Of a stretch of DNA of 13,131 nucleotides, positions 1-6,983 are shown in pieces. How positions within the stretch are numbered: the first letter of the stretch is position 1; every line of letters starts with the position of its first letter. Under the pieces are notes generated by a model. That model searched no databases, was not told the DNA's origin, and saw only the letters and a list, made by a program, of their open reading frames with translations. Position numbers and translations under genes: made by a program. Source of the DNA: an uncultured Desulfovibrio sp. (GTDB taxonomy: Bacteria; Desulfobacterota; Desulfovibrionia; Desulfovibrionales; Desulfovibrionaceae); NCBI GenBank assembly GCA_937926875.1, contig CALBAX010000083.1:1-13131 (forward strand), written 5' to 3'.

Positions 1-180
1 GTCTGGTTTGCCTCTACCCAGGGGAAAATGATCGATCTGTTCATGGAGGCATTCCTCAACTCCTTCGAGCTGCATCTTGAGCAGATCACCCCGTACAGTC
101 TGGCCGAGACCATGCTCGACGAAGCTGCCATGAGCCGTCTGGATCGTATCGAAGCCACCCAGTTCGCCGCCCTTTCCTGA
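1..180 (+). CDS. rdgC: RdgC-like recombination-associated protein, C-terminal fragment
   Basis: Only the last 59 codons are in the window; the gene is open at the left edge in frame 1 and ends at TGA 178-180. The visible part holds the stretch WFASTQGKMIDLFMEAF followed by FELHLEQITPYSLAE. These resemble, from memory, the C-terminal part of the roughly 200-residue RdgC-like proteins of Desulfobacterota, which differ from the longer enterobacterial RdgC. RdgC of other bacteria is a ring-shaped DNA-binding protein that restrains RecA-dependent recombination; whether this short form does the same is inference. The next gene begins 16 bases later and is the usual partner of this variant, which supports the call. 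Confidence is limited by the truncation and by the lack of a similarity search. Confidence 0.62.
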   Translation, partial: VWFASTQGKMIDLFMEAFLNSFELHLEQITPYSLAETMLDEAAMSRLDRIEATQFAALS

Positions 181-196
181 TTCGCGAGGTCATCCC

Positions 197-724
197 ATGA
201 GCGATACACCCTGTCTGGATTCTACGGACAACATTCTTGGCCAGGAGTTCCTTACCTGGCTGTGGTATCAGAGCGATGTGGCGCCCGGGGCCTTTGTGGA
301 CAAGGAAGGCCAGCCCTTCTCTGTCTCCATGGAACAGCGTATCGTCGTCCAGGGCGGCGAAGGGGACGCCAAGGAAACGGCGACCGTCGCCGGCACGCTC
401 TCCCCTCTTCGTGAGGCCCGTTTCGGCCTTGGCACGGGGAAAAAAGTCACCCGCGCCCTCATCCGGCTTGAAAAGGAAGAACTGGCCTTCCAGTTCACCC
501 TCAAGGCCGAGGATTTCACCCTGGGCAGCCTGAAGACCCCCAAGGTGGAAAAGCCTGAAGAGGACGACGACCCGGACGCCATGCTGCTGGAAAAGATCTA
601 CCTGATGGAAGTCTGCCTCGGCCTGCTGGACAGCCTGTACGGCAGGTTCCTCCAGTTGCGTCTTTCGCCGCAATGGCAGCAGGAAGTGGCCGATATGCGG
701 CAATGGATGACCCGGACGGAATAG
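197..724 (+). CDS. Conserved uncharacterised protein encoded next to rdgC
   Basis: A 175-residue soluble protein with no signal peptide or membrane segment. I recognise no named domain. The N-terminal motif LGQEFLTWLW (residues 14-23) is one I associate with a small family found beside rdgC-like genes in Desulfobacterota. The middle (about 45-110) is rich in alternating hydrophobic and charged residues and looks like beta structure. An acidic linker follows (KPEEDDDPD, about 119-127), then a C-terminal helical segment (about 128-170). The ATG at 197 is preceded by GAGG at about 186-189, a plausible ribosome binding site. It lies 16 bases after the rdgC-like gene and 15 bases before the permease gene, so it is probably co-transcribed with both. 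A role linked to RdgC is guilt by association only. Confidence 0.8.
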   Translation: MSDTPCLDSTDNILGQEFLTWLWYQSDVAPGAFVDKEGQPFSVSMEQRIVVQGGEGDAKETATVAGTLSPLREARFGLGTGKKVTRALIRLEKEELAFQFTLKAEDFTLGSLKTPKVEKPEEDDDPDAMLLEKIYLMEVCLGLLDSLYGRFLQLRLSPQWQQEVADMRQWMTRTE

Positions 725-728
725 TGAC

Positions 729-734
729 GGAGGA
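729..734 (+). promoter_or_regulatory. Ribosome binding site fixing the GTG start of the DppB-type gene
   Basis: GGAGGA lies 5 bases before GTG 740. The ATG at 736 is out of frame, and the in-frame ATG at 785 has no obvious Shine-Dalgarno sequence, so the GTG is preferred although it adds 15 residues to the usual N-terminus. Confidence 0.6.
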
Positions 735-739
735 TATGC

Positions 740-1768
740 GTGCAGGCAGTCTGTTCATCCCGCAATGCGGCCCTGTTGCAGCTGATGTTGCGCATCGTGC
801 GCAAACTGCTGTGGATGCTGCTGGTCTTGTGGGGGATCACCCTCATCAGCTTCTGGGTCATCCATCTCGCGCCCGGTTCGCCCACCGATATGGAAACGAC
901 CCTCAATCCTCTGGCCGGTGAAGCGGCCCGCCAGCGGCTGGAGGCCCTGTACGGCCTGGACAAACCCCTGCATGTGCAATATCTGGACTGGCTCTCGCGC
1001 CTTGTGCACCTGGATTTCGGCCTGTCCATGTCAGCGGACGGGCGGCCCGTGCTGGACAAGATCATGGAGCGCCTGCCCCTCACTGTAGGCATGAACGTCA
1101 TCTCCCTGATCCTGACGCTCATCATCGCCATCCCCATCGGCATCCTTTCGGCCTGCCGCCAGAACTCCCTTCTGGATCGGGGCGTGACGGTCTTCGTCTA
1201 TCTCGGCTTTGCCATGCCTTCGTTCTGGCTGGCATTGCTACTGATGCTGTTTTTCGGTATCCACCTGCAATGGCTGCCTATCTCCGGCCTGACATCCATG
1301 AATTTCGACAGTCTCGGCCCTGTGGACAAGGCGCTTGACCTGGCGCAGCATCTGGCACTGCCGATCCTGGTCTATACCATCGGCAGCCTGGCAGGCATGT
1401 CCCGCTACATGCGCGCCTGCATGCTCGAGGTCCTGCGTCAGGATTACATCCTGACCGCCCAGGCCAAGGGCCTGTCCCCCCGCACGATCATCTGGCGCCA
1501 TGCCCTGCGCAATGCCCTGCTCCCGGTCATCACCCTGCTGGGCCTCTCGGTCCCCGGCCTCATCGGCGGCAGCGTCATCATTGAATCCATATTCGCCCTG
1601 CCGGGACTGGGGCAATTGTTCTATGCGGCGGTCATGGCCCGTGACTATACCATGATCATGGGCAATCTGGTCCTGGGGGCCGTACTGACTTTGCTGGGGA
1701 ACCTGCTGGCAGATGTTTGCTACGGCCTGGCCGATCCGCGCATCCGCAGCAGCCGGGAGGTTCGCTGA
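740..1768 (+). CDS. DppB-type ABC transporter permease (dipeptide/oligopeptide/nickel class)
   Basis: A 342-residue inner-membrane protein of the BPD_transp_1 / DppB-OppB-NikB type. The first membrane segment is at about 19-41, followed by LAPGSPTD (43-50) and the periplasmic DFGLSMSADGRPV (92-104), both typical of DppB-like proteins. Further membrane segments lie at about 115-138, 150-178, 203-222, 260-282 and 300-325. The cytoplasmic EAA loop, which docks on the ATPase, is AQAKGLSPRTI at about 240-250. The C-terminal LPGLGQLFYAAV is also characteristic. The GTG start is chosen for its GGAGGA ribosome binding site; ATG 785 (residue 16) gives a more usual N-terminus. The stop is followed after one base by the partner permease. 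No substrate-binding protein or ATPase gene is in the window, so the substrate cannot be named. Confidence 0.9.
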   Translation: MQAVCSSRNAALLQLMLRIVRKLLWMLLVLWGITLISFWVIHLAPGSPTDMETTLNPLAGEAARQRLEALYGLDKPLHVQYLDWLSRLVHLDFGLSMSADGRPVLDKIMERLPLTVGMNVISLILTLIIAIPIGILSACRQNSLLDRGVTVFVYLGFAMPSFWLALLLMLFFGIHLQWLPISGLTSMNFDSLGPVDKALDLAQHLALPILVYTIGSLAGMSRYMRACMLEVLRQDYILTAQAKGLSPRTIIWRHALRNALLPVITLLGLSVPGLIGGSVIIESIFALPGLGQLFYAAVMARDYTMIMGNLVLGAVLTLLGNLLADVCYGLADPRIRSSREVR

Positions 1769-1769
1769 C

Positions 1770-2606
1770 ATGCGTGGTCCCTTGCTGCGTCGTTTTCTTG
1801 GCCGTCATCTCATGCTCTGCCTGGGGCTGGGCATCGTGCTGGCCATGTCGCTGGCAGCGCTGTGCGCTCCCCTGCTCGCCCCGTATGATCCCAATGCCCT
1901 GCATCTGGATCACATCCTGGAGCCGCCGTCCTCCATGTTCTGGCTGGGCACGGACCGCCTGGGACGGGACGTTTTTTCCCGCCTGCTCTACGGAGGCCAG
2001 ATCTCGCTGTGGGTCGGCTTTGTCGCTGTAGGCATTTCCGTCAGCATCGGGACAGGGCTGGGCCTGATCAGCGGCTATTTCGGCGGTCTGGTGGATGAAG
2101 CGATCATGCGCGGCGTGGACATCATGCTCTGCTTCCCCTCGTTCTTCCTGATCCTTTCGGTCATTGCCTTTCTGGAACCGAGCCTGACCAACATCATGAT
2201 CGTCATCGGCCTGACATCCTGGATGGGGGTTGCCCGTCTGGTGCGCGCCGAGACCCTGAGCCTGCGCCAGCGGGACTTCGTATCTGCAGCCCGCCTGTCC
2301 GGCTGCTCCACCTGCCGGATACTGCTGCGCCACATCCTGCCCAACACGCTGGCCCCGGTGCTCATTTCCGCCACACTGGGCGTGGCCGGTGCCATCCTGG
2401 TGGAATCGGGGCTCAGCTTCCTCGGGCTTGGCGTCCAGCCGCCCACGGCCAGCTGGGGGAACATGCTCATGGAAGGCAAGACCGTCCTGGAAGATGCTCC
2501 CTGGCTTTCCTTTTATCCGGGTATCGCCATCCTGGTGACCGTGCTGGGCTACAACCTGCTGGGCGAAAGCCTGCGTGATCTCCTTGATCCCCGTCTCAAA
2601 AAATAG
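1770..2606 (+). CDS. DppC-type ABC transporter permease
   Basis: A 278-residue partner of the preceding permease (DppC-OppC-NikC type). The N-terminal membrane segment is at about 14-35, followed by the family hallmark LGTDRLGRDVFSRLLYG (59-75). Other segments lie at about 78-101, 117-136, 140-156, 195-215 and 250-268. The EAA loop for ATPase contact is SAARLSGCS (172-180), where the usual consensus is nearer AARALG. The C-terminal FLGLGVQPPTASWGNML (217-233) and LRDLLDPR are typical. ATG 1770 is chosen because GGGAGG at 1755-1760 lies 9 bases upstream and the start follows the preceding stop by one base. A longer in-frame reading from 1713 would overlap that gene. The two permeases would form the heterodimeric channel; the binding protein and ATPases must come from elsewhere in the genome. 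Confidence 0.9.
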   Translation: MRGPLLRRFLGRHLMLCLGLGIVLAMSLAALCAPLLAPYDPNALHLDHILEPPSSMFWLGTDRLGRDVFSRLLYGGQISLWVGFVAVGISVSIGTGLGLISGYFGGLVDEAIMRGVDIMLCFPSFFLILSVIAFLEPSLTNIMIVIGLTSWMGVARLVRAETLSLRQRDFVSAARLSGCSTCRILLRHILPNTLAPVLISATLGVAGAILVESGLSFLGLGVQPPTASWGNMLMEGKTVLEDAPWLSFYPGIAILVTVLGYNLLGESLRDLLDPRLKK

Positions 2607-2615
2607 GTCCTGTCC

Positions 2616-4235
2616 ATGCTGGAATATCTGCGTATCCGCAATCTCGCTCTCATCGAAGACGCCGAACTCGACTTTGCCCCGGGCATGAACGTGCTCACCG
2701 GCGAAACAGGGGCAGGCAAAAGCTTTATCCTCAAAGCCCTGGGCTTTCTGCTGGGCGACAGGCTGGGCGCCGATATGGTACGTCAGGGAGCGGAAAAGGC
2801 CCAGGTCGAAGCACAGTTCCAGATGGACGGACAGGAGATCGTCATCCGGCGCAGCCTGCTGGCCGAGAGCGGCCGCAGCCGTCTGTACGTTGATGATGCC
2901 CTGCGCTCCCAGGAATGCGTGCGTTCCCTGCGGGAACAGCTGCTGGCCCACGCCAGCCAGCACGGACAGCAGCAGTTGCTGCAGCCTGCCTTCCAGGCCC
3001 GCCTCATGGAAAGCACCTTGAAGGATCCCGGCCTGTTGCACCGGCGTGACGAGCTTCTGGAACAGCTACGCTCCGTGGAGGCCCGCCGCAAGGAGCTGCG
3101 GGCCCGGGAGGCCCATCTGCTGGAGCGCCGGGACATCCTGGAGATGCAGCAGCAGGAGATCGACAGGGTCGCTCCTGAAGCCGGGGAAGAAGAACGTCTT
3201 GAAGAGCAGCGGGCCATCGTCCGTGCCGCCGAACAGACCCGCGAGCAGTATGAGCTGGCGTTGGGCCTGCTGCATGGTGAGGAAGAACCCGGCCTGCTCG
3301 ACATGCTGGGGCGGCTGGAACGCTGCCTGCACCAGATGGCGCGGACAGACGACTCCGTCAGCGAAGATGCCGATGCCGTCACGGCCCTGCGCCAGCAGCT
3401 TTCCCATCTGAGCGGCCGCCTGCGCCGTCCTCCCCTGCCGGAAGACATGCCCGATGTGGAACAGATGGAGGAGCGGCTCTACACTTTGGCCCAGCTCAAG
3501 CGCAAGCTGCACCGTTCGCTGGACGAGATCCTGGAGCTGCGCGAAGAGATCCGCGAAAACATCTCCTTCCTCGATGCCTGCGCGCTGGACATCACCCTGC
3601 TGGACAGGGAAGAAAAGCAGCTGGCAGCCCAGCTGCAGGAGGTACTTTCCGCCCTGCTTCCCCAGCGCCGCGAAGCTGCCGCGGACTTTGCCCGACAGCT
3701 GGAAGAAGAATTGCGCCAGCTGGGGTTCTCCGAACAGGTCCGGGTCATTCCCGACTTCATGCCACAAGAAATCTGGCCCGGCCTGATGGATGAAAAGGTG
3801 CGTATCCTCTGGGCCCCCAACCCCGGACAGGCTCCCCAGCCACTGGATCGGATCGCTTCGGGGGGCGAGCTTTCCCGCTTCCTGCTGGCCCTCATGAGCG
3901 TTCGCCCCAAGGCGGAAAGCGCGACCTACATCTTTGACGAAGTGGATGCTGGCGTGGGCGGTCTTACATTAAACAAGCTTGCGGAAAAGCTGGAAAATCT
4001 TGCAAAGCAGCGGCAAATGCTGGTCATCACGCACTGGCCGCAGCTGGCAGCCCGGGCACAAAAGCATTTCCAGATCAGCAAGACCATCCGGGACAATGCC
4101 ACCTTCACGACCTGTGTCCCGCTCGATGCCCGCCAGCGCCATGCAGAGCTGGTGCGCATGGCAGGGGGGGGCCAGCAGGGCGAAGCCCTGGCAGCCAGTC
4201 TTGAAGGGCGCAGTTATCAGCTGACGATGTTCTGA
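2616..4235 (+). CDS. recN: DNA repair ATPase RecN
   Basis: A 539-residue SMC-like protein close to the usual RecN length of about 550. The N-terminal MLEYLRIRNLALIEDAELDF is diagnostic, followed by Walker A GETGAGKS (29-36). The centre is long and charged, with likely coiled coils at about 150-215 and 285-370. The C-terminal half supplies the ABC signature ASGGELSR (414-421), Walker B YIFDE (438-442) followed by the D-loop region VDAGVGG, and the switch histidine in ITHWPQLAA, where THLPQVA is more usual. RecN binds DNA ends and promotes RecA-dependent double-strand break repair. The gene starts 9 bases after the DppC-type gene with only a weak AGG ribosome binding site at about 2605-2607, suggesting coupling. 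A run of eight G at 4164-4171 lies near the 3' end. No LexA box is visible because the promoter would lie upstream of the window. Confidence 0.97.
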   Translation: MLEYLRIRNLALIEDAELDFAPGMNVLTGETGAGKSFILKALGFLLGDRLGADMVRQGAEKAQVEAQFQMDGQEIVIRRSLLAESGRSRLYVDDALRSQECVRSLREQLLAHASQHGQQQLLQPAFQARLMESTLKDPGLLHRRDELLEQLRSVEARRKELRAREAHLLERRDILEMQQQEIDRVAPEAGEEERLEEQRAIVRAAEQTREQYELALGLLHGEEEPGLLDMLGRLERCLHQMARTDDSVSEDADAVTALRQQLSHLSGRLRRPPLPEDMPDVEQMEERLYTLAQLKRKLHRSLDEILELREEIRENISFLDACALDITLLDREEKQLAAQLQEVLSALLPQRREAAADFARQLEEELRQLGFSEQVRVIPDFMPQEIWPGLMDEKVRILWAPNPGQAPQPLDRIASGGELSRFLLALMSVRPKAESATYIFDEVDAGVGGLTLNKLAEKLENLAKQRQMLVITHWPQLAARAQKHFQISKTIRDNATFTTCVPLDARQRHAELVRMAGGGQQGEALAASLEGRSYQLTMF

Positions 4236-4246
4236 GCGCCCATCTA

Positions 4247-4263
4247 TTAAAGTATAACTTTAA
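4247..4263. repeat. AT-rich perfect inverted repeat after recN
   Basis: TTAAAGT-ATA-ACTTTAA forms two 7-base arms with a 3-base centre, 11 bases after the recN stop, and is followed by GTTTTTA. It lies in a short AT-rich island (about 4244-4279) inside otherwise GC-rich DNA. It could be a weak terminator for the recN transcript or a protein binding site; the sequence does not decide between them. Confidence 0.55.
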
Positions 4264-4385
4264 GTTTTTACATAAAGCATCACCACAGTCCGCTGGAGCT
4301 TCCGGCAGTTTTGGCCAGCACATGCGCGGTCTTGCGTTGCACGATAGAAACGCGCTGGCTGCGTGGTATGCACGAGAAGCCATAC

Positions 4386-4425
4386 AAGAAAGGGCTCCTT
4401 CCCTGTGGGGAAGGAGCCCTTTCTT
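4386..4425. terminator. Bidirectional Rho-independent terminator
   Basis: The arm AAGAAAGGGCTCCTTCCC (4386-4403) is the exact reverse complement of GGGAAGGAGCCCTTTCTT (4408-4425), giving an 18-bp perfect stem with loop TGTG. Each strand ends its stem in TTTCTT, so the same element gives a GC-rich stem plus T-rich tail in both directions. It sits 24 bases past the phnN stop and about 150 bases past the recN stop, exactly where two converging transcripts need to end. Confidence 0.9.
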
Positions 4426-4449
4426 CAAATCCGTACAAAAAGGCTTTCT

Positions 4450-5052
4450 TCAAGCAGCGCTTCCCTGCGTCCCCCGGGCCGTGCCCGGCATGCGGCGCAC
4501 CGGCAGGACAGCCCGCACGACATCCTCCAGGGTATCGACCGCCGCTGCCAGCTTGCCGGAATTGTCGATGCGTACGAGCCGTTCCAGACCCGTGGCAGGC
4601 AACGGCGCCAGCGCACGCTGCAAACGTTCTTCCAGGTCCCTGCCCTGCTCTCTTCCCCGGGCCAGCAGGCGTTGCCGCAATATGGCCGGCTCCACCTCCA
4701 CCAGCACGGGAAGGAGGTCAGGATAACGCCGCAGGGCTTCCGGCAGATATTCCCGCGAACCGTTGACGATCACACAGATTCCGCGCTCCAGACTGCCGTC
4801 GATGGAGCGACCGATGCCGTACTGGCAGCCATGGCTGCTCCAGCGCATGGCCAGACGCCCCTGGGCCTCCATGGCGAGGATGCTCCCGGCGGAAAGCGCC
4901 ATATGCTGTTCCCCTCCGGCACAGGCCGGACGGCTGATGTAGCGCCGGGCAAAGGCTACCGGCAGGCCGCGCAACCGGGGCCGCAGGGCCGACAGCAGGC
5001 TGTCCTTGCCGGATCCCGACGGTCCCATGACATAGATGAGCGTGCCGCGCAT
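4450..5052 (-). CDS. phnN: Ribose 1,5-bisphosphate phosphokinase PhnN
   Basis: A 200-residue cytoplasmic P-loop kinase of the guanylate-kinase-like fold. It converts ribose 1,5-bisphosphate plus ATP to PRPP, the last step of the C-P lyase pathway. The N-terminus LIYVMGPSGSGKDS contains Walker A GPSGSGKD (10-17) with the Asp typical of PhnN. The later ARRYISRPA (about 35-43) and VIVNGSREYLPEALRRYP (about 94-111) are family hallmarks. E. coli PhnN is about 185 residues; the extra length here is mostly a basic C-terminal tail after the VVRAVLPVRR segment. The ATG shares one base with the phnM stop (TGATG), so translation is coupled. It is the last gene of the phn operon and is followed by the bidirectional terminator. 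Confidence 0.95.
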   Translation of the reverse strand: MRGTLIYVMGPSGSGKDSLLSALRPRLRGLPVAFARRYISRPACAGGEQHMALSAGSILAMEAQGRLAMRWSSHGCQYGIGRSIDGSLERGICVIVNGSREYLPEALRRYPDLLPVLVEVEPAILRQRLLARGREQGRDLEERLQRALAPLPATGLERLVRIDNSGKLAAAVDTLEDVVRAVLPVRRMPGTARGTQGSAA

Positions 5053-6200
5053 CAGTACACCTGCACGCCCTGACGCCAGACATTGCGGACCACAGGCATG
5101 TCGTCCATATGGTGGACGCGGATCATATCCGCACGGCGTCCGGTATCAATGCGGCCGCGGTCATCCAGGCCCACGCTTTCGGCCGGATTGGCGCTGACCA
5201 GATTGACGGCTGCGGGCAGGGGCATGATCTTCTTGGCGGCCAGCTCAAAGACCGCGGCCAGCAGGCTGGCGGGCACATAGTCGGAGGACAGGGCCCCCAG
5301 ATGCCCTTCCTTCGCCACGTCCAGAGCCGAGGCATTGCCGGAATGGGACCCGCCGCGCACGACATTGGGGGCCCCCATCATGACCAGCATCCCGTTTTCC
5401 GAGGCGCAGCAGGCAGCCTCCGTAGTGGTGGGGAACTCGCTGATGGAGATGCCGTTGCTCAGGGCTTCTTCCACATGTTCCACCAGCGTATCGTCATGGC
5501 TGGCCATGGGCAGATGACGCTGCCGGCAGAATTCCATGACCGAGGCGGCGTTGTCGTTGGCGCAGCTGTCCCGCACCTCTTCCAGCTCGTGCATCATGGC
5601 CGTGAACTCCTCATCGGTCCAGGACTTGATGTTGCTGTAATAGGTGCGGTAGGCCGTGGTATCACGCCACTGGCGTTGCCCGGGCGTGTGGTCCATCAGG
5701 GAGACCAGCTTCAGGCAGGGCGTATCTGACAGGGGGAAGAACAGGTCACGCATGCGGGGATCGGCCACTTCACAGCGCAGATGCAGCAAATGGTCGGCAC
5801 GCAGCATGCCCGACTGGCGGCAATGGTTCAGGGCATCCACACCACGGCCCAGCATGGCGATACGTCCCTTGTCGTGATATTCGCCCACGGACAGGGCATC
5901 GAACACGGTGGTGATACCGGCTGCCACGATCTGGGCATCATGGGCGAAAAAGGCAGGTTCCGCCTGCGGCCAGACCACTTTGGGACGGGGCACCAGATGC
6001 TTTTCCAGATTGTCGGTATGCAGTTCCACAAAACCGGGCAGCAGATAGTCACCTTCGCAGTCGATGCTTTCCAGACCGGCCGTGGGCTGGATGTCGCCTT
6101 CGTCCACATCGGCCACCAGGCCGTCGCGCACCAGCACATGACCATGCATCACGGTGGTGGGCGTCACCACCCGAGCGTTACGCAACACATATTCTTTCAT
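5052..6200 (-). CDS. phnM: Alpha-D-ribose 1-methylphosphonate 5-triphosphate diphosphatase PhnM
   Basis: A 382-residue cytoplasmic member of the amidohydrolase superfamily. It removes pyrophosphate from ribose 1-phosphonate 5-triphosphate to give the 5-phosphate that PhnJ cleaves. The metal-binding start of the barrel is LLPGFVELHTDNLEKH, with H61, D63 and H68 matching the PhnM form of the HxD motif. DHTPGQRQW, MASHDDT and GAPNVVRGGSHSGN are further PhnM hallmarks, and the last carries the substrate-binding region. The length matches E. coli PhnM (378). The start is supported by GGAG 8 bases upstream (within 6201-6215). Unlike most joints in this operon, a 55-base spacer separates it from phnL; I see no clear hairpin or promoter in that spacer. 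Confidence 0.96.
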   Translation of the reverse strand: MKEYVLRNARVVTPTTVMHGHVLVRDGLVADVDEGDIQPTAGLESIDCEGDYLLPGFVELHTDNLEKHLVPRPKVVWPQAEPAFFAHDAQIVAAGITTVFDALSVGEYHDKGRIAMLGRGVDALNHCRQSGMLRADHLLHLRCEVADPRMRDLFFPLSDTPCLKLVSLMDHTPGQRQWRDTTAYRTYYSNIKSWTDEEFTAMMHELEEVRDSCANDNAASVMEFCRQRHLPMASHDDTLVEHVEEALSNGISISEFPTTTEAACCASENGMLVMMGAPNVVRGGSHSGNASALDVAKEGHLGALSSDYVPASLLAAVFELAAKKIMPLPAAVNLVSANPAESVGLDDRGRIDTGRRADMIRVHHMDDMPVVRNVWRQGVQVY

Positions 6201-6255
6201 GGATGATCTCCGAGTATGCTTCTCTGATCGTTGGTTCTTGCGGGGACGGCGCAGC

Positions 6256-6969
6256 TCACGGCCTGTCCATGGGGACGATCCTGTCCGCTACGGCATTGCG
6301 GGCCACGTCATCATGGAAGATGCCCACGATGGCGCTGCCCCGCTCTCGGGCCTCATGGATGAGGTCGATGACCACCTGCCGGTTGATGCCGTCCAGGGAG
6401 GCGGTAGGTTCGTCCAGCAGCAACAAAGGCATGGGCCGGATGAGCCCGCGCGCGATGTTCACACGCTGCTGTTCCCCACCGGAAAACGTGGCCGGGGCCA
6501 CATGCCAGAGGCGTTCAGGCAGGTTGAGCCGGGCCAGCATCTCCTGCGCGGCGTCAAGGGCCGTTTCTCGGTCTTCACCGGCGTCCAGCAGGGGTTCGGC
6601 CACCAGATCCAGGGCACTCACACGGGGGATGACGCGAAGGAACTGGCTGACATAGCCGATGCACTCCCGGCGTACACGGCTGATGGCGCGTGTGGAGGCT
6701 GTGGCCATATCCGTCTCGCAGCCTTCACAGCGGACGATCACCTGCCCGGAACTGGGCAGATAATTGCCGTACAGGGTCTTGAGCAGGGTCGATTTGCCGG
6801 CCCCGGAAGGCCCGTGCAGGGCCACACATTCCCCGGCACGCACATCAAAATTGACGTCTTGCAGCGCCTGGAGGCGGATGCCGCCCTGCTGGTGCAGGAC
6901 AAAGGTTTTGCACAGGTGACGCACCTCCACCACAGGAGCGCCGCCAGCGGGATGATTGAACTGATGCAT
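6256..6969 (-). CDS. phnL: C-P lyase ABC-type subunit PhnL
   Basis: A 237-residue ABC-type ATPase without membrane segments. PhnL binds the C-P lyase core together with PhnK and is not itself a transporter ATPase. Walker A is GPSGAGKS (53-60), the signature is FSGGEQQRVNIARG (162-175), Walker B is LLLLDE (182-187), and the switch His is H219 in GIFHDD. The segments TFVLHQQGGIRL and YVSQFLRVIPRVSAL separate PhnL from ordinary transporter ATPases. ATG 6969 is chosen because AAGGAG lies 7 bases upstream; an in-frame GTG at 6990 would overlap the phnK stop and lacks such a site. A C-x-x-C pair (C81, C84) lies in the insert after Walker A; from memory E. coli PhnL lacks it. Confidence 0.95.
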   Translation of the reverse strand: MHQFNHPAGGAPVVEVRHLCKTFVLHQQGGIRLQALQDVNFDVRAGECVALHGPSGAGKSTLLKTLYGNYLPSSGQVIVRCEGCETDMATASTRAISRVRRECIGYVSQFLRVIPRVSALDLVAEPLLDAGEDRETALDAAQEMLARLNLPERLWHVAPATFSGGEQQRVNIARGLIRPMPLLLLDEPTASLDGINRQVVIDLIHEARERGSAIVGIFHDDVARNAVADRIVPMDRP

Positions 6970-6976
6970 GTGAACG

Positions 6977-6982
6977 CTCCTT
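6977..6982 (-). promoter_or_regulatory. Ribosome binding site fixing the phnL start
   Basis: AAGGAG on the - strand, 7 bases before ATG 6969. It makes this ATG a better start than the in-frame GTG at 6990. Confidence 0.7.
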
Positions 6983-6983
6983 G

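Larger units (their letters stand above)
4236..4449. other. Intergenic region between converging operons
   Basis: This 214-base stretch lies between recN (+) and phnN (-) and I see no credible gene in it. It holds the AT-rich inverted repeat near 4247, a segment able to fold at 4315-4358 (CCAGC and GCGTT pairing with the contiguous AACGCGCTGG), and the strong hairpin at 4386-4425. Reading frames that cross it have no ribosome binding site and run into the coding region of phnN in antisense. Confidence 0.7.

Noticed and set aside
1656..3041. A 461-codon open frame on the - strand opposite the DppC-type gene and the start of recN.
   Set aside because: It lies wholly antisense to two well-recognised genes, its protein is Gln/His/Gly-rich without any known motif, and such long shadows are expected from GC-rich codon bias.
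4383..4445. Near-direct repeat TACAAGAAAGGGCT / TACAAAAAGGCT flanking the terminator, as a possible target duplication.
   Set aside because: The copies are imperfect, the interval contains only the hairpin, and shared A-rich and AAGG sequence is enough to explain the likeness.
4236..4449. A tRNA or other standard RNA gene in the central gap.
   Set aside because: No cloverleaf or T-loop consensus could be found; only simple hairpins are present.
4363..5073. Open frames on the + strand running from the intergenic region through phnN.
   Set aside because: They are antisense to phnN, whose P-loop kinase motifs are clear, and lack ribosome binding sites; the encoded sequence is low-complexity.
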